Shown piece after piece: positions 45,429-54,120 of a DNA stretch of 64,000 nucleotides. Made by a program: the position numbers and the translations under genes. A model generated the notes under the pieces. The model was not told where the DNA came from, did not search any database, and saw only the letters and a program-made list of their open reading frames with translations. The first letter of the stretch is position 1. Each line of letters begins with the position of its first letter. Origin of the DNA: an uncultured Pelagibacteraceae bacterium (GTDB lineage: Bacteria > Pseudomonadota > Alphaproteobacteria > Pelagibacterales > Pelagibacteraceae); the NCBI GenBank assembly GCA_902617625.1, contig CACMXJ010000003.1, positions 1 to 64,000 on the forward strand, written 5' to 3'.

Positions 45429-46114
45429 AAAAATTTTTAAATCTTTCTTTGATAATATTTCTAATATTATTTCAGCTTAAATCGTTTGCTGAAGAAAAAA
45501 ACTATCACAAGGAGCTTATTACTGATTGGTCAAGAATATTTCCTGATAAAAATAGAAATGCGGCAGGACCTAAGTTTTTTAAATATATTATTGATAAAAA
45601 AATTACTTATAAGGATTTTATTGAATTTAATAAATTATACTGTGCAGTTTCTGGATCTTTGATTGATCCAAATAGCGACTCAGAATTTTTATTTGTTGAA
45701 GAAACTAAAACCAAAAAAAAAATTTGTGGAAATTATTATAGATGCTGTGTTCCATGTTCATGTGATCTTATGAAGTATTCTGAAACTCAAAAAATGAAAT
45801 ATGAATTTAAAGATGGTTTGAAAGAATTTTATGTTTTAACAATCAAAAATCCTTGCGATAAACAGGATTTCCCAAACAGAGTAAATAAAGATTATTTTTG
45901 TGATGGTAAAAAAATTAATAAATCAGAGGTATATAGTCTTGATGATCGAATAGTTATAGGTTTGCTACATAATGGGAAAAGTTGTGAAAAAGATGAAATA
46001 GATTTTGTTAAAAGCCATCAAGTTACTGGTAGGTATTGTGAGTTAAGAAACAATACACCTTTAGAGAATTTAGATGCTGGAATGGGTGATATTTTCATAA
46101 AATTGGCAAGATAA
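45425..46114 (+). CDS. Secreted Cys-rich protein of unknown function
   Basis: A 229-aa protein with a signal peptide (about 1-22, ending SFA) and about ten Cys residues, including CGNYYRCCVPCSCD. The cysteines and periplasmic or external location point to disulfides or metal binding. I know no domain for it. Translation is coupled to the FG-GAP/UnbV gene by an ATGA overlap, so it may be a partner or processing factor for that protein. Confidence 0.75.
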   Translation: MKKFLNLSLIIFLILFQLKSFAEEKNYHKELITDWSRIFPDKNRNAAGPKFFKYIIDKKITYKDFIEFNKLYCAVSGSLIDPNSDSEFLFVEETKTKKKICGNYYRCCVPCSCDLMKYSETQKMKYEFKDGLKEFYVLTIKNPCDKQDFPNRVNKDYFCDGKKINKSEVYSLDDRIVIGLLHNGKSCEKDEIDFVKSHQVTGRYCELRNNTPLENLDAGMGDIFIKLAR

Positions 46115-46142
46115 ATTTTATATACTAATTTTTAAAACTCAA

Positions 46143-46280
46143 ATGAGCAAAAAAAGAAAAAAATTAAAAAAGAAAAATCCAATGGCCAAATTATTGAGCT
46201 CAACAATGCTCAGAAATAAAATAGTAAAAAATAAAAAAAAAATTTATAATAGGAAAAAATTCAAGTTGGAAAACGAGTAA
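46143..46280 (+). CDS. 45-aa basic protein, candidate ArfA-like ribosome-rescue factor
   Basis: A 45-aa, Lys/Arg-rich ORF with ATG at 46143 and TAA at 46278. Its middle, NPMAKLLSSTMLRNKIVKNKKK then YNRKK, lines up with E. coli ArfA ([29 protein letters not shown]): the LL, R, KNKK and Y-x-RK positions agree. ArfA frees ribosomes stalled on messages without a stop codon. High Lys content makes chance similarity easier, so this is a candidate only. The next gene starts 5 nt later. Confidence 0.5.
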   Translation: MSKKRKKLKKKNPMAKLLSSTMLRNKIVKNKKKIYNRKKFKLENE

Positions 46281-46285
46281 AAAGT

Positions 46286-46507
46286 ATGAATAATAAGATT
46301 TTTGAATGGGCAGGAGTTATAACTGCAATACTATATTCATTATTTGTAGCTATGAATATTGGCATAGAATTTTTTGGTTTTTGTTTGTTACTTATTTCCG
46401 CAATTTTAATTGGAATTTGGGCCTATAGGGGTGGTCACAGAGGAATATTATTTTTACAATTTTTTTATGCTACAGCAGGAATCATTGGGATGTTTAGGTG
46501 GTTTTAA
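46286..46507 (+). CDS. Small membrane protein, unknown
   Basis: A 73-aa protein with three hydrophobic stretches (about 8-24, 27-46 and 53-71) and a short HRG loop. The layout EWAGVITAILYSLFVAMNIGIEFFGF-type start and WAYRGGHRGILFLQFFY resembles small PnuC-like or CBU_0592-type membrane proteins, but I cannot assign a family. The stop shares TTAA (46504-46507) with the convergent photolyase-like gene. Confidence 0.6.
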   Translation: MNNKIFEWAGVITAILYSLFVAMNIGIEFFGFCLLLISAILIGIWAYRGGHRGILFLQFFYATAGIIGMFRWF

Positions 46508-47643
46508 TTAAAAGTTGTAATTATTTTAGGAATATAATTTTTAAAATTAAAAAAACCTTTATTACAATACTGCCATGAATATTGATCGAGTTTTCTATAT
46601 AAAAAATCTATTTTTAAATTATTTGAATTTAAATAATCCAGGTTTTCACCGACTGTTGGATATAACGCTATAACTTTTTTGCTTATATTTTTAATCTCAC
46701 TTATATCTACCACTTCACAATTGATAGAATTATTTTCTAACCTTTGTTTTTGATCATCTACTAAAAGAGCTTTAAATTTAATAACTTTTTCACTTAGTTT
46801 GATAGATCTATTTTCATTTTTATTTGAAATTATGTAAATTTTTTTAAATTTATGATTATGAAAATCTGTGGTTTCAAATGATAAATTATTTTCAAAAATA
46901 AAAAGATTTTTATCATCTATATTTTTATTACTAAAATCTTGTTTAACTATTGAGTAAGTTTTTTCAGAAACTTTTGGAGGAGCGTTTTCGTTTAATTTAA
47001 TATTATTAAATCTATTATTAGTGAATTTTTTAATATTCCACTCGCTCGCTAAATAGTGTTTTCCTTGTGTTTGAATTCCAGCTACCCATCTCCAACCAAG
47101 AGTATTAGATGCAGAGTCACCATCGTAAAGATGTTGCATAAAAAATTCTGCTCCTAATTGCCAGGGTAATTCTAATGTAAAAATCCAAATACTAGCCAAC
47201 CACATCCTAGTATGATTATGTAAATAATTATTTTCTTTAAGTTCTGTTACCCAGTAATTAAAGCATTCAATATTGGTTTTTCCATCTATTGCATTTTTGT
47301 AATTTTGGCTATCTTTATATTCTTCTCGAATTTTATTTAACTCTACTAAGTAATCTGTCCAAACGTTTGGTCTTAATTCTAGCCAACCCTTCCAATATGT
47401 TCTCCACAAAACTTCTTGAATAAATTTCTCATTCTTCGAAAAAGAAAATTTGCTAAGTGATTTTTCAATTACCTCCTTCTCGTTGATTATCCCATGGGTG
47501 ATATATGGAGACAAACCAGATATATTTGTTCTATTCTCTGGACCAAAATCAAAATTTCTTAGTTTGGAATATTCAGAGAGATTTTCTTCAACAAAATTAT
47601 TTAATCTATTTAAGGCCGCAGCCTTTGAGGCTTCAAATTTCAT
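46504..47643 (-). CDS. Photolyase FAD-domain protein lacking the N-terminal antenna domain
   Basis: A 379-aa protein whose first 230 residues match the FAD-binding half of photolyases: FIQEVLWRTYWKGWLELRP, YLHNHTRMWLASIWIF, and DGDSASNTLGWRWVAGIQTQGKHYL. The normal N-terminal alpha/beta antenna domain is missing at the front. The last 140 residues have an alpha/beta look (LFIFENNLSFE, KIYIISNK, KKVIALYPTVG), so the domain order may be permuted. Repair function is not proven; it may act as a photoreceptor. PsiE follows upstream on the strand. Confidence 0.85.
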   Translation of the reverse strand: MKFEASKAAALNRLNNFVEENLSEYSKLRNFDFGPENRTNISGLSPYITHGIINEKEVIEKSLSKFSFSKNEKFIQEVLWRTYWKGWLELRPNVWTDYLVELNKIREEYKDSQNYKNAIDGKTNIECFNYWVTELKENNYLHNHTRMWLASIWIFTLELPWQLGAEFFMQHLYDGDSASNTLGWRWVAGIQTQGKHYLASEWNIKKFTNNRFNNIKLNENAPPKVSEKTYSIVKQDFSNKNIDDKNLFIFENNLSFETTDFHNHKFKKIYIISNKNENRSIKLSEKVIKFKALLVDDQKQRLENNSINCEVVDISEIKNISKKVIALYPTVGENLDYLNSNNLKIDFLYRKLDQYSWQYCNKGFFNFKNYIPKIITTFN

Positions 47644-47649
47644 TTTGAT

Positions 47650-48030
47650 TTATTTTGATTTTTTTTTCTTTAAACCAAGCTTGTCGCTATGTCTTAATCT
47701 TAAAATAACAATTGCACCAGCAATCAGAACAATGGCAATAGCTTCATAAACTAATGCTGTTGGATCCATTTCCTTACCTTGAAGAATAATAAATCGTGCT
47801 AAAGCAGTAATTGCAATTAATAATGGAAGGGTAATACTAATTGATTGTTGGTTCCAAAAAACTCTTACCATTGCTAGCACTTCTAGATAAAGAAACATTA
47901 ATAATAAATCAGCTAAGGTTACTGATCTATTCTCGAACATTTTGTACATTTCTATACCGACTGCAATAACTGTACTTATTAAAATGATAACCATTAAAAT
48001 AAGCTGTAAATTTTTTGCTATTTTTTCCAT
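47650..48030 (-). CDS. psiE: PsiE family membrane protein
   Basis: A 126-aa protein with four hydrophobic helices, matching the phosphate-starvation-inducible PsiE pattern: MFLYLEVLAMVRVFW, then TALARFIILQGKEMDPTALVYEAIAIVLIAGAI. The biochemical role of PsiE is unknown. It shares one base with the membrane protein upstream (48030) and precedes the photolyase-like gene by 6 nt, so these may be one transcript. No Pho box could be identified by eye. Confidence 0.85.
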   Translation of the reverse strand: MEKIAKNLQLILMVIILISTVIAVGIEMYKMFENRSVTLADLLLMFLYLEVLAMVRVFWNQQSISITLPLLIAITALARFIILQGKEMDPTALVYEAIAIVLIAGAIVILRLRHSDKLGLKKKKSK

Positions 48031-48488
48031 TATTTATCTTTACTAAAAGGTAACCATTTTTCAAACACTGATTTTGAAGAACCTTCATAAGGAATTGAAT
48101 AAGAATATGGATTTGGACTTGTTAATACTTCAATGCCTTTTGAAAAAACAAATATAAATACAATCACAAAAACAAGAACCATTATTTTAAAAGGGTCAAA
48201 ATTTTTTGTTTTAAAAACACTAGCTGAATTTTCTTCTGCTCTATGGAAATGCTTAAAGGTCATATACACGGCAAAGATTAAACCAATATGAGCTAAAAAA
48301 AGACCAGTCCAACCAAAAACAAAAGTCGTGTAAGAAAAAACATATAAACTAAAAACTGTAGTCCATATAAAACTTAAGACTAATAAAATTTGCAACCTAA
48401 CAGTTTTAGGAAGAGAACGGAGATCATTTTTACTATCATCAAACAAAATGTTTGCTGTATCTCTCATCCAATTTTTTAGTGATTCCAT
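48030..48488 (-). CDS. Membrane protein of unknown function with three helices
   Basis: A 152-aa protein with hydrophobic segments at about 32-53, 57-78 and 102-122. Its N-terminal MRDTANILFDDSKNDLRSLP is soluble, and a tail of about 30 residues follows the last helix. A 2TM-domain-like pattern (GLFLAHIGLIFAVYMTFKHFHRAEE) is in the middle. I do not recognise the family. It shares base 48030 with psiE, so the two are probably translated together. Confidence 0.65.
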   Translation of the reverse strand: MESLKNWMRDTANILFDDSKNDLRSLPKTVRLQILLVLSFIWTTVFSLYVFSYTTFVFGWTGLFLAHIGLIFAVYMTFKHFHRAEENSASVFKTKNFDPFKIMVLVFVIVFIFVFSKGIEVLTSPNPYSYSIPYEGSSKSVFEKWLPFSKDK

Positions 48489-48551
48489 GTTTCTAAGATA
48501 TAACTAAAAATAAATTTAACAAACTATAAATTGTCCTAAAACTTATTAATA

Positions 48552-49730
48552 TTAGAGTTTTTTCTTATGATAGTTAATAAATCTTTCAACATTAGATTTA
48601 TTAAATGTTTTATTCTCTTCAAAAGAAACTTTTTTCATTGAGTATGCATTACTTTTTGTAATTCTAGATTGGATGGTAATATTCCCTTTGTATAGCTTAA
48701 GTTTTACAGACCCATTAACCTTATTTCTTTTTTGATCGACAATTCTTTGTAACTTAAATCTTTCTTTTGAGTACCAATAACCATTGTAAATCAATTCGGC
48801 GTATCTTGGCATAATTGAATCTTTCTTGTGCATCGTTTCTTTATCCAATGTCACTGACTCAATAGCTCTATGAGCGTGAATCAAAACTGTTCCACCTGGT
48901 GTTTCATAAACTCCTCTTGATTTAATTCCAAGAAATCTATTTTCAACTAGATCAACTCTTCCAATGCCATTTTTTCCAGCAATAAAATTCAATTTTGTAA
49001 GAATGTTTTCAGGATTTAATTTTTTTCCATTTATTCCAACAGGATCACCATTTTTAAAATTAATCGAAACAAAAGTTGGTTTATTCGGTGCTTTTTCAGG
49101 AGAGATTGTTCTTTGAAAAATAAATTCTGGTGCTGAATTTTTTGGGTTCTCTAAAATTTTACCCTCAGTAGATGTATGAAATAAATTATCATCAACAGAA
49201 AAAGGGGGTGCGCCTTTTTTATCTTTTGGGATAGGTATCCCATGTTTTTTTGCATAATTAATTAAATCACTTCTAGATTTTAATTTCCAGATTCTCCAAG
49301 GTGCAACAACCTTTATCTTTGGACCAAAATAGTGATAACCTAATTCAAATCTTACCTGATCATTTCCTTTTCCTGTAGCACCATGAGACACTGCATATGC
49401 TTTAAATTTTTTTGCTATTCTTATTTGGTCTTTGGCGATTAATGGTCTTGCAATTGAAGTTCCTAATAAATAAACACCTTCATAAATCGCATTAGCTCTT
49501 ATCATTGGAAAAACATAATCTTTTACGAAAAGATTTTTTAAGTCTTTAATTATAATCTTTTTGACGCCAAATTTTTTAGCATTATTTATTATTTTTTTTC
49601 GATTGATCTCTTGTCCTATATCAGCAGTGTAACAGATGACTTCTGCGTTATAATTTTCTTGAAGCCATTTAAGAATTATCGAAGTATCTAATCCTCCTGA
49701 ATAAGCAAGTACAATTTTTTTTTTGGACAT
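48552..49730 (-). CDS. argG: Argininosuccinate synthase
   Basis: Joins citrulline and aspartate with ATP in arginine synthesis. The 392-aa protein has the PP-loop SGGLDTS at 11-17, the SHGATGKGNDQVRFELG block, PWRIWKLKSRSDLI, and DNLFHTSTEGKILE, all conserved in type 1 ArgG. It shares the ATTTT junction with the 2OG oxygenase gene upstream by 1 nt. argH is not in the window. Confidence 0.97.
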   Translation of the reverse strand: MSKKKIVLAYSGGLDTSIILKWLQENYNAEVICYTADIGQEINRKKIINNAKKFGVKKIIIKDLKNLFVKDYVFPMIRANAIYEGVYLLGTSIARPLIAKDQIRIAKKFKAYAVSHGATGKGNDQVRFELGYHYFGPKIKVVAPWRIWKLKSRSDLINYAKKHGIPIPKDKKGAPPFSVDDNLFHTSTEGKILENPKNSAPEFIFQRTISPEKAPNKPTFVSINFKNGDPVGINGKKLNPENILTKLNFIAGKNGIGRVDLVENRFLGIKSRGVYETPGGTVLIHAHRAIESVTLDKETMHKKDSIMPRYAELIYNGYWYSKERFKLQRIVDQKRNKVNGSVKLKLYKGNITIQSRITKSNAYSMKKVSFEENKTFNKSNVERFINYHKKKL

Positions 49731-49731
49731 T

Positions 49732-50397
49732 TTAATCTCTAAGATTAACAGTTAAGTTTGCAGAGATAATCACTCTCTCTTTATCCCCAGAGTAAGGTTT
49801 AGATCCGTGATAAAGAAAACTAGGCCATACTAAAAGTCGACCTTCTTTTGCAGTGAATAAATGAGTATCTTCTCTAAGATATTTTGAACCAAAATCATTT
49901 TTTGACGTAGCGTTATAGGGCCTTATAAAATAGGTAGAACCATTTTGGATTGAAGCATCAGCACCCACTTGAACGTAATAAACACATGACCAACTAAATC
50001 CATCATGATGATGTGGATAAACGATGCCACCTTTATTGTATCTTATAAACCAAGACTCATTAATATTTACTTTATATTTTTTTTCTTCCTCGTTTAGTTT
50101 ATCAATAAATTTTTGATTTGTTATTTTACTCACATCCAGAACTGATTTTGCAATAAAGTGAAAAAGTTTTTTTAATATTTCACTATCTTCATTATGTAAG
50201 TCATAATTACTTTGATAAAGATTATGATTTCCAACATGATCTTTATCTCTTAATTGACTATTTCCATCAGGTAATTTTTTTTCATATAGTTCGAAAAAAT
50301 TTAATAATTCCTCTTTGATTTGTGGATGATTATCATTTTGAAAATCTCCAATATTTAAGGGCCATAAACTATGAATATTTTTTACATCATGGCTCAT
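49732..50397 (-). CDS. Putative 2OG-Fe(II) oxygenase
   Basis: A 221-aa protein of the 2-oxoglutarate/Fe(II) dioxygenase fold. The facial triad is visible: HxD in HHHDGFSW and the distal His in FLYHGSKPY, followed by ERVIISANLTV where an Arg contacts 2-oxoglutarate. The N-terminal SLWPLNIGDFQN resembles the TIGR02466 group of such proteins. Substrate unknown. It lies 1 nt before argG and 6 nt after the IalB gene, in one possible transcript. Confidence 0.85.
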   Translation of the reverse strand: MSHDVKNIHSLWPLNIGDFQNDNHPQIKEELLNFFELYEKKLPDGNSQLRDKDHVGNHNLYQSNYDLHNEDSEILKKLFHFIAKSVLDVSKITNQKFIDKLNEEEKKYKVNINESWFIRYNKGGIVYPHHHDGFSWSCVYYVQVGADASIQNGSTYFIRPYNATSKNDFGSKYLREDTHLFTAKEGRLLVWPSFLYHGSKPYSGDKERVIISANLTVNLRD

Positions 50398-50403
50398 TAA
50401 AAT

Positions 50404-50916
50404 TTATGCACAACTTTTTTTTGCTAAATTATAAGCTTTAGTAAATCCTAGAAGAGAATAATGATCAATGGTTTGAGATCCTTTTTCGTTATACCCGGTA
50501 ACCATAATTCTAGATCCTTTTTTCATAACTTTAACCATAATATTTTCTTTTTTATTACTAGTCATCCAGGCGAAACCTTGTTGTTTAAGGTCAAATTTGA
50601 ATTTGTTATTTCCAGATGTTGCTAAAACAGTATTATTTTTATTAAATTCATATCCAGCAGTCGCACTAATTTCGTTAGTAATTTTTTCATTAGGTCTAAA
50701 GGTGACAAATAATCTTGCATCCCTTTTATCATTTTTAGGTGCTTGCAAAACTGGTATCGATTGAGCAAAACATATTTTACCTGATGCTTCTGAGATTACT
50801 AAAACTTCCCAATCTTTAAACTTTCCAACTTTTTTTAAGTTCTCTGCAAAACTTTTCGAAAGTGAGATAAATAAGATAATTAATGACAGATAAAAAATTT
50901 TTTTAATTATGGACAT
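50404..50916 (-). CDS. Invasion-associated locus B (IalB) family periplasmic protein
   Basis: A 170-aa protein with a signal peptide (about 1-24, ending SFA). It has the IalB pattern KFKDWEVLVISEASGKICFAQSIP and a C-terminal FTKAYNLAKKSC, with two Cys that can form a disulfide. Despite the name, IalB-domain proteins are widespread in free-living alphaproteobacteria and their role is unclear. It overlaps the aldo/keto reductase gene by 10 nt. Confidence 0.85.
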   Translation of the reverse strand: MSIIKKIFYLSLIILFISLSKSFAENLKKVGKFKDWEVLVISEASGKICFAQSIPVLQAPKNDKRDARLFVTFRPNEKITNEISATAGYEFNKNNTVLATSGNNKFKFDLKQQGFAWMTSNKKENIMVKVMKKGSRIMVTGYNEKGSQTIDHYSLLGFTKAYNLAKKSCA

Positions 50917-51947
50917 GGATTTGGATAAATGTTTTGAACTCCGTTAATTTCATTAATAACTTCTTCTGATAGATTTATATTTACACTTTCTATGTTAGTT
51001 TTCAACTGATCCATTGTCGTAGCACCGATTATAACAGAAGTCACAAAAGGTTGAATTTCACAAAATTTTAATGACATTTGGGTTAAATCAATATTATTTT
51101 TTTTTGCAATCTCAAAGTATGAGTCGACAGCCTTTGTAGTATTAGGTTTATCGTATCTAGTCCAAAAATCACCATCCCTCTCTAATCTAGAATTTTTAGG
51201 CATTTGATTATTTCTATATTTTCCGGTTAAATATCCACTTGCAAGAGGTGAATATGCTAATAAACCAACCTCTTCTCTAATGGAGATTTCTGCTAAGCCT
51301 ATCTCATATGTTCTATTTAATAAGTTATAAGGATTTTGAATTGACATCATTTTTGGTAAATTATTTTCCTTTGATACCTGAAGACATTTAGATACACCCC
51401 ATGGAGTTTCATTTGATAGACCAATTTCTCTAATTTTTCCCTCTTTTATAAACTTTTGTAAATTTTCGAGAACATCCTCAAACTTATTCCAACTTTTATT
51501 ATCTTCTTTATGTTCGTAACCTAAACGTCCAAACATATTAGTTTTTCTCTCTGGCCAATGTAATTGATAAAGATCTATGTAATCAGTTTTCAATCTTTTA
51601 AGACTATCGTTTAATGCAATAGTCATATTTTTAATACCATAACTATTTTCTCCTCCTCTAATATAACTTCTAGAAGGCCCTGCAACTTTTGTTGCTAATA
51701 TGATTTTGTCTCTCTTTTTTGTTTTTTGAAACCAGTTACCAATTATTCTTTCAGTTAGACCAAAAGTTTTTTCTTTTGGGGGTATGGAATATAATTCTGC
51801 AGTATCCCAAAAATTAACTCCTTGATCGAGCGCATAATCCATCTGCTCGAAACCTTCCTCTTCTGTATTTTGTTCACCCCAGGTCATAGTTCCGAGACAA
51901 ATTGTGCTAACATCGAGGTCAGTATTGCCTAATTTTTTATAATTCAT
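50907..51947 (-). CDS. Aldo/keto reductase (Tas-like)
   Basis: NADPH-dependent aldo/keto reductase. The 346-aa barrel has the tetrad residues Asp and Tyr in FWDTAELYSIP, Lys in LATKVAG and His in YQLHWPER, and starts with MNYKKLGNTDLDVSTICLGTMTWGEQNT, the Tas subgroup pattern. The physiological substrate is unknown. It starts 77 nt from the divergent Bax-inhibitor-1 gene. Confidence 0.94.
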   Translation of the reverse strand: MNYKKLGNTDLDVSTICLGTMTWGEQNTEEEGFEQMDYALDQGVNFWDTAELYSIPPKEKTFGLTERIIGNWFQKTKKRDKIILATKVAGPSRSYIRGGENSYGIKNMTIALNDSLKRLKTDYIDLYQLHWPERKTNMFGRLGYEHKEDNKSWNKFEDVLENLQKFIKEGKIREIGLSNETPWGVSKCLQVSKENNLPKMMSIQNPYNLLNRTYEIGLAEISIREEVGLLAYSPLASGYLTGKYRNNQMPKNSRLERDGDFWTRYDKPNTTKAVDSYFEIAKKNNIDLTQMSLKFCEIQPFVTSVIIGATTMDQLKTNIESVNINLSEEVINEINGVQNIYPNPCP

Positions 51948-52024
51948 TAGTATTTTACAATTTTAGTCATTCATTGTTTTTTTGATATCTTGAATAATTA
52001 ATAAAAGATTATATATATTACACC

Positions 52025-52789
52025 ATGGAATTTAATAAAAAAGGTATACTAGGTAGAGCAAAAGAGGCTGCACAACAATCAACAGCAGTAACAGATGAAG
52101 GCTTAAGAGCCTACATGTTAAAAGTATATAACTACATGGCAACGGGAATCCTTATGACAGGGATAATTGCCCTTCTAACTTTCAAAATGTCTGTTGTGAC
52201 TGATAGCTCAGGATCTATAGTTGGATTAACTCAAGTGGGTAACGCGATCTATATGTCTGGGCTAAAATGGCTAGTAATGTTAGCTCCGCTTGGTATCGTG
52301 TTTTACATGAGCTTTGGTATAAATAAAATGAGTGCAGCTAAAGCGCAAACAACTTTTTGGATTTTTGCTGCATTAATGGGTCTGTCTCTTTCGTCAATTT
52401 TATTAGTTTATACTGGCATGAGTATCACAAGAGTATTTTTCATTTGTTCTGCAACATTTGGAGCAATGAGCATATATGGATATACAACAAAAAGAGACCT
52501 AACAAAATTAGGATCTTTTTTAATGATGGGTTTAATTGGTATTATTATAGCATCAATAGTTAATATATTTATGAAGTCTTCAATGATGTATTTTGTAATT
52601 TCTATTTTAGGTGTTTTAATTTTTGTAGGACTTACTGCTTACGACACGCAAAAAATTAAAAACATGTATGCAGCTAGTGACACGGGTGAATTAATGGGCA
52701 AAAAAGCTGTGATGGGTGCATTAACGCTTTATTTAGACTTTATTAATTTATTCATAATGTTGCTGAGACTTTTTGGTCAAAGAAGATAA
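52025..52789 (+). CDS. Bax inhibitor-1/YccA family membrane protein
   Basis: A 254-aa inner-membrane protein with about seven helices. TMBIM-family features are the soluble start ending DEGLRAYMLKVYNYMATG, the ALMGLSLSSILLVYTG block and the C-terminal FVGLTAYDTQKIKNMYA, where the paired Asp residues gate Ca2+ leak in BsYetJ. Likely a calcium or proton leak channel or protease regulator (FtsH-related for YccA). Single gene, stop 1 nt from DUF2794. Confidence 0.92.
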   Translation: MEFNKKGILGRAKEAAQQSTAVTDEGLRAYMLKVYNYMATGILMTGIIALLTFKMSVVTDSSGSIVGLTQVGNAIYMSGLKWLVMLAPLGIVFYMSFGINKMSAAKAQTTFWIFAALMGLSLSSILLVYTGMSITRVFFICSATFGAMSIYGYTTKRDLTKLGSFLMMGLIGIIIASIVNIFMKSSMMYFVISILGVLIFVGLTAYDTQKIKNMYAASDTGELMGKKAVMGALTLYLDFINLFIMLLRLFGQRR

Positions 52790-52790
52790 T

Positions 52791-53132
52791 TTAAAGTTTT
52801 TTCCAATTTATATTTGTTAATAAATTTTTCAGATCAAAAGAATTTTTTAATATTTTACCATTAGCATCTATTATTAGATATTTTAAATTTTTGTTTTTTG
52901 GATTAAAATTTTTACAAATTTTATAAAGTGCATTTTCAGCAGCATTTTTAAAAATACTGAAACCAATTTGTTTACTCGAAATGCTTAAACCATAATCTTT
53001 CCAAGAGCCCTCCGAAACCATTTTTGCATATAGATCTAAAATAATTTTTAATTCATTTTTCTCAAAAAAATGTTTTTCTTCAATATTCTTCTTACTAATA
53101 TTATCAATTATAAGACGTAAATTATTATTCAT
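52791..53132 (-). CDS. DUF2794 protein
   Basis: A 113-aa alphaproteobacterial protein of unknown function. The DUF2794 pattern is visible: FEKNELKIILDLYAKMVSEGSWKDYGL, then FSIFKNAAENALYKI and LIIDANGKILKNSFDLKNLL. It overlaps yciB by 8 nt on the same strand. No catalytic motif is evident. Confidence 0.85.
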   Translation of the reverse strand: MNNNLRLIIDNISKKNIEEKHFFEKNELKIILDLYAKMVSEGSWKDYGLSISSKQIGFSIFKNAAENALYKICKNFNPKNKNLKYLIIDANGKILKNSFDLKNLLTNINWKKL

Positions 53133-53682
53133 TTGTTTTATATTTGTTTATTAAACTTATTTGAAAAGCAGTGAATATAAATGTAATTGGTAAAAGTCCC
53201 CACACTTTAAAGTTTACCCAAAACTCTTCAGATTGAGTTCTCCAAACTATCTCATTAAGTATTGCAAGGCCTAAAAAGAAATATATCCATCTTTTATTTA
53301 GTATTTCCCATCCCTCATCAGTAAGTGAGATAGATCCACCCATTAATTTTTTAAGAACAGGCTCATTTGTGAAGTATCTTCCAAATATCAGAGCGAATGC
53401 AAAAAGAATATTTATAATTGTTGGTTTAATATAAATAAAAACTGGATTATTAAAGTAAATTGTTAATCCACCAAAGAAAGCAATCAAAACTCCACTTAGC
53501 AAAGGAACTTTTGGTATTTTTTTTTCTAAAACCCAAACAATTGCTAATGCAATAATTGTCGCAACAATAAATGGAGGAATGGCAATTTTTAAATCTTTTC
53601 CACTATCGTAGTAGTAGTAAAAAAAAATTACTAGAGGTCCAAAATCTGTTAAAAACTTTAAAAAAGATTTGTTCACAGGCAA
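53125..53682 (-). CDS. yciB: Septation protein A / YciB-IspZ family
   Basis: A 185-aa inner-membrane protein with five to six helices. The family pattern is clear: FLTDFGPLVIFFYYYY at the start, KKPxxxxLxxxxF-like FGRYFTNEPVLKKLMGG, and LNEIVWRTQSEEFWVNFKVWG. YciB is involved in septum formation and envelope synthesis in other bacteria, by an unknown mechanism. It diverges from hspQ across 79 nt. Confidence 0.93.
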   Translation of the reverse strand: MPVNKSFLKFLTDFGPLVIFFYYYYDSGKDLKIAIPPFIVATIIALAIVWVLEKKIPKVPLLSGVLIAFFGGLTIYFNNPVFIYIKPTIINILFAFALIFGRYFTNEPVLKKLMGGSISLTDEGWEILNKRWIYFFLGLAILNEIVWRTQSEEFWVNFKVWGLLPITFIFTAFQISLINKYKTNE

Positions 53683-53761
53683 GATATTAACATAAATAAT
53701 ATTTTCATAAAAACTTTTAATTTTTCTTATTGATTTTTGTTTTTAAATACCCATACTAAAT

Positions 53762-54085
53762 ATGATGGCAATTCAAAAAGCTAAATTTTCAATTGGAGAC
53801 ATAGTGAAACATAAACACTTTGACTTTAGAGGTGTAATTTATGATGTTGATTTTGAATTTAATAATTCAGAAGAATGGTATCAATCGATTCCAAAAAATG
53901 TAAGACCAAGAAAAGATCAGCCTTTTTATCATCTGTTAGCTGAAAATGATGAAATCACATACGAGGCGTACGTTTCTGAGCAAAATCTTCTGGTTGATGA
54001 GTCAGATGAACCAATTAAACATCCTTTAATTGAGGAAATTTTCTCTGGAAAAAAGGGATCTAGCTATTTCAAGCTATCTAATTAA
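53762..54085 (+). CDS. hspQ: HspQ / YccV-like heat-shock protein
   Basis: HspQ promotes Lon-dependent proteolysis and was also described as a hemimethylated-DNA binder. The 107-aa protein has FSIGDIVKHKHFDFRGVIYDVDFEF, RKDQPFYHLLAEND and TYEAYVSEQNL, the family's SH3-like strands. The start is one of two adjacent ATGs (53762, 53765). A stand-alone Lon N-domain protein lies in this window at 22.5 kb, but no Lon gene. It precedes the hairpin RNA. Confidence 0.92.
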   Translation: MMAIQKAKFSIGDIVKHKHFDFRGVIYDVDFEFNNSEEWYQSIPKNVRPRKDQPFYHLLAENDEITYEAYVSEQNLLVDESDEPIKHPLIEEIFSGKKGSSYFKLSN

Positions 54086-54120
54086 ATAAATCACTTTTTT
54101 AACACATTTAGCTCAAACCT

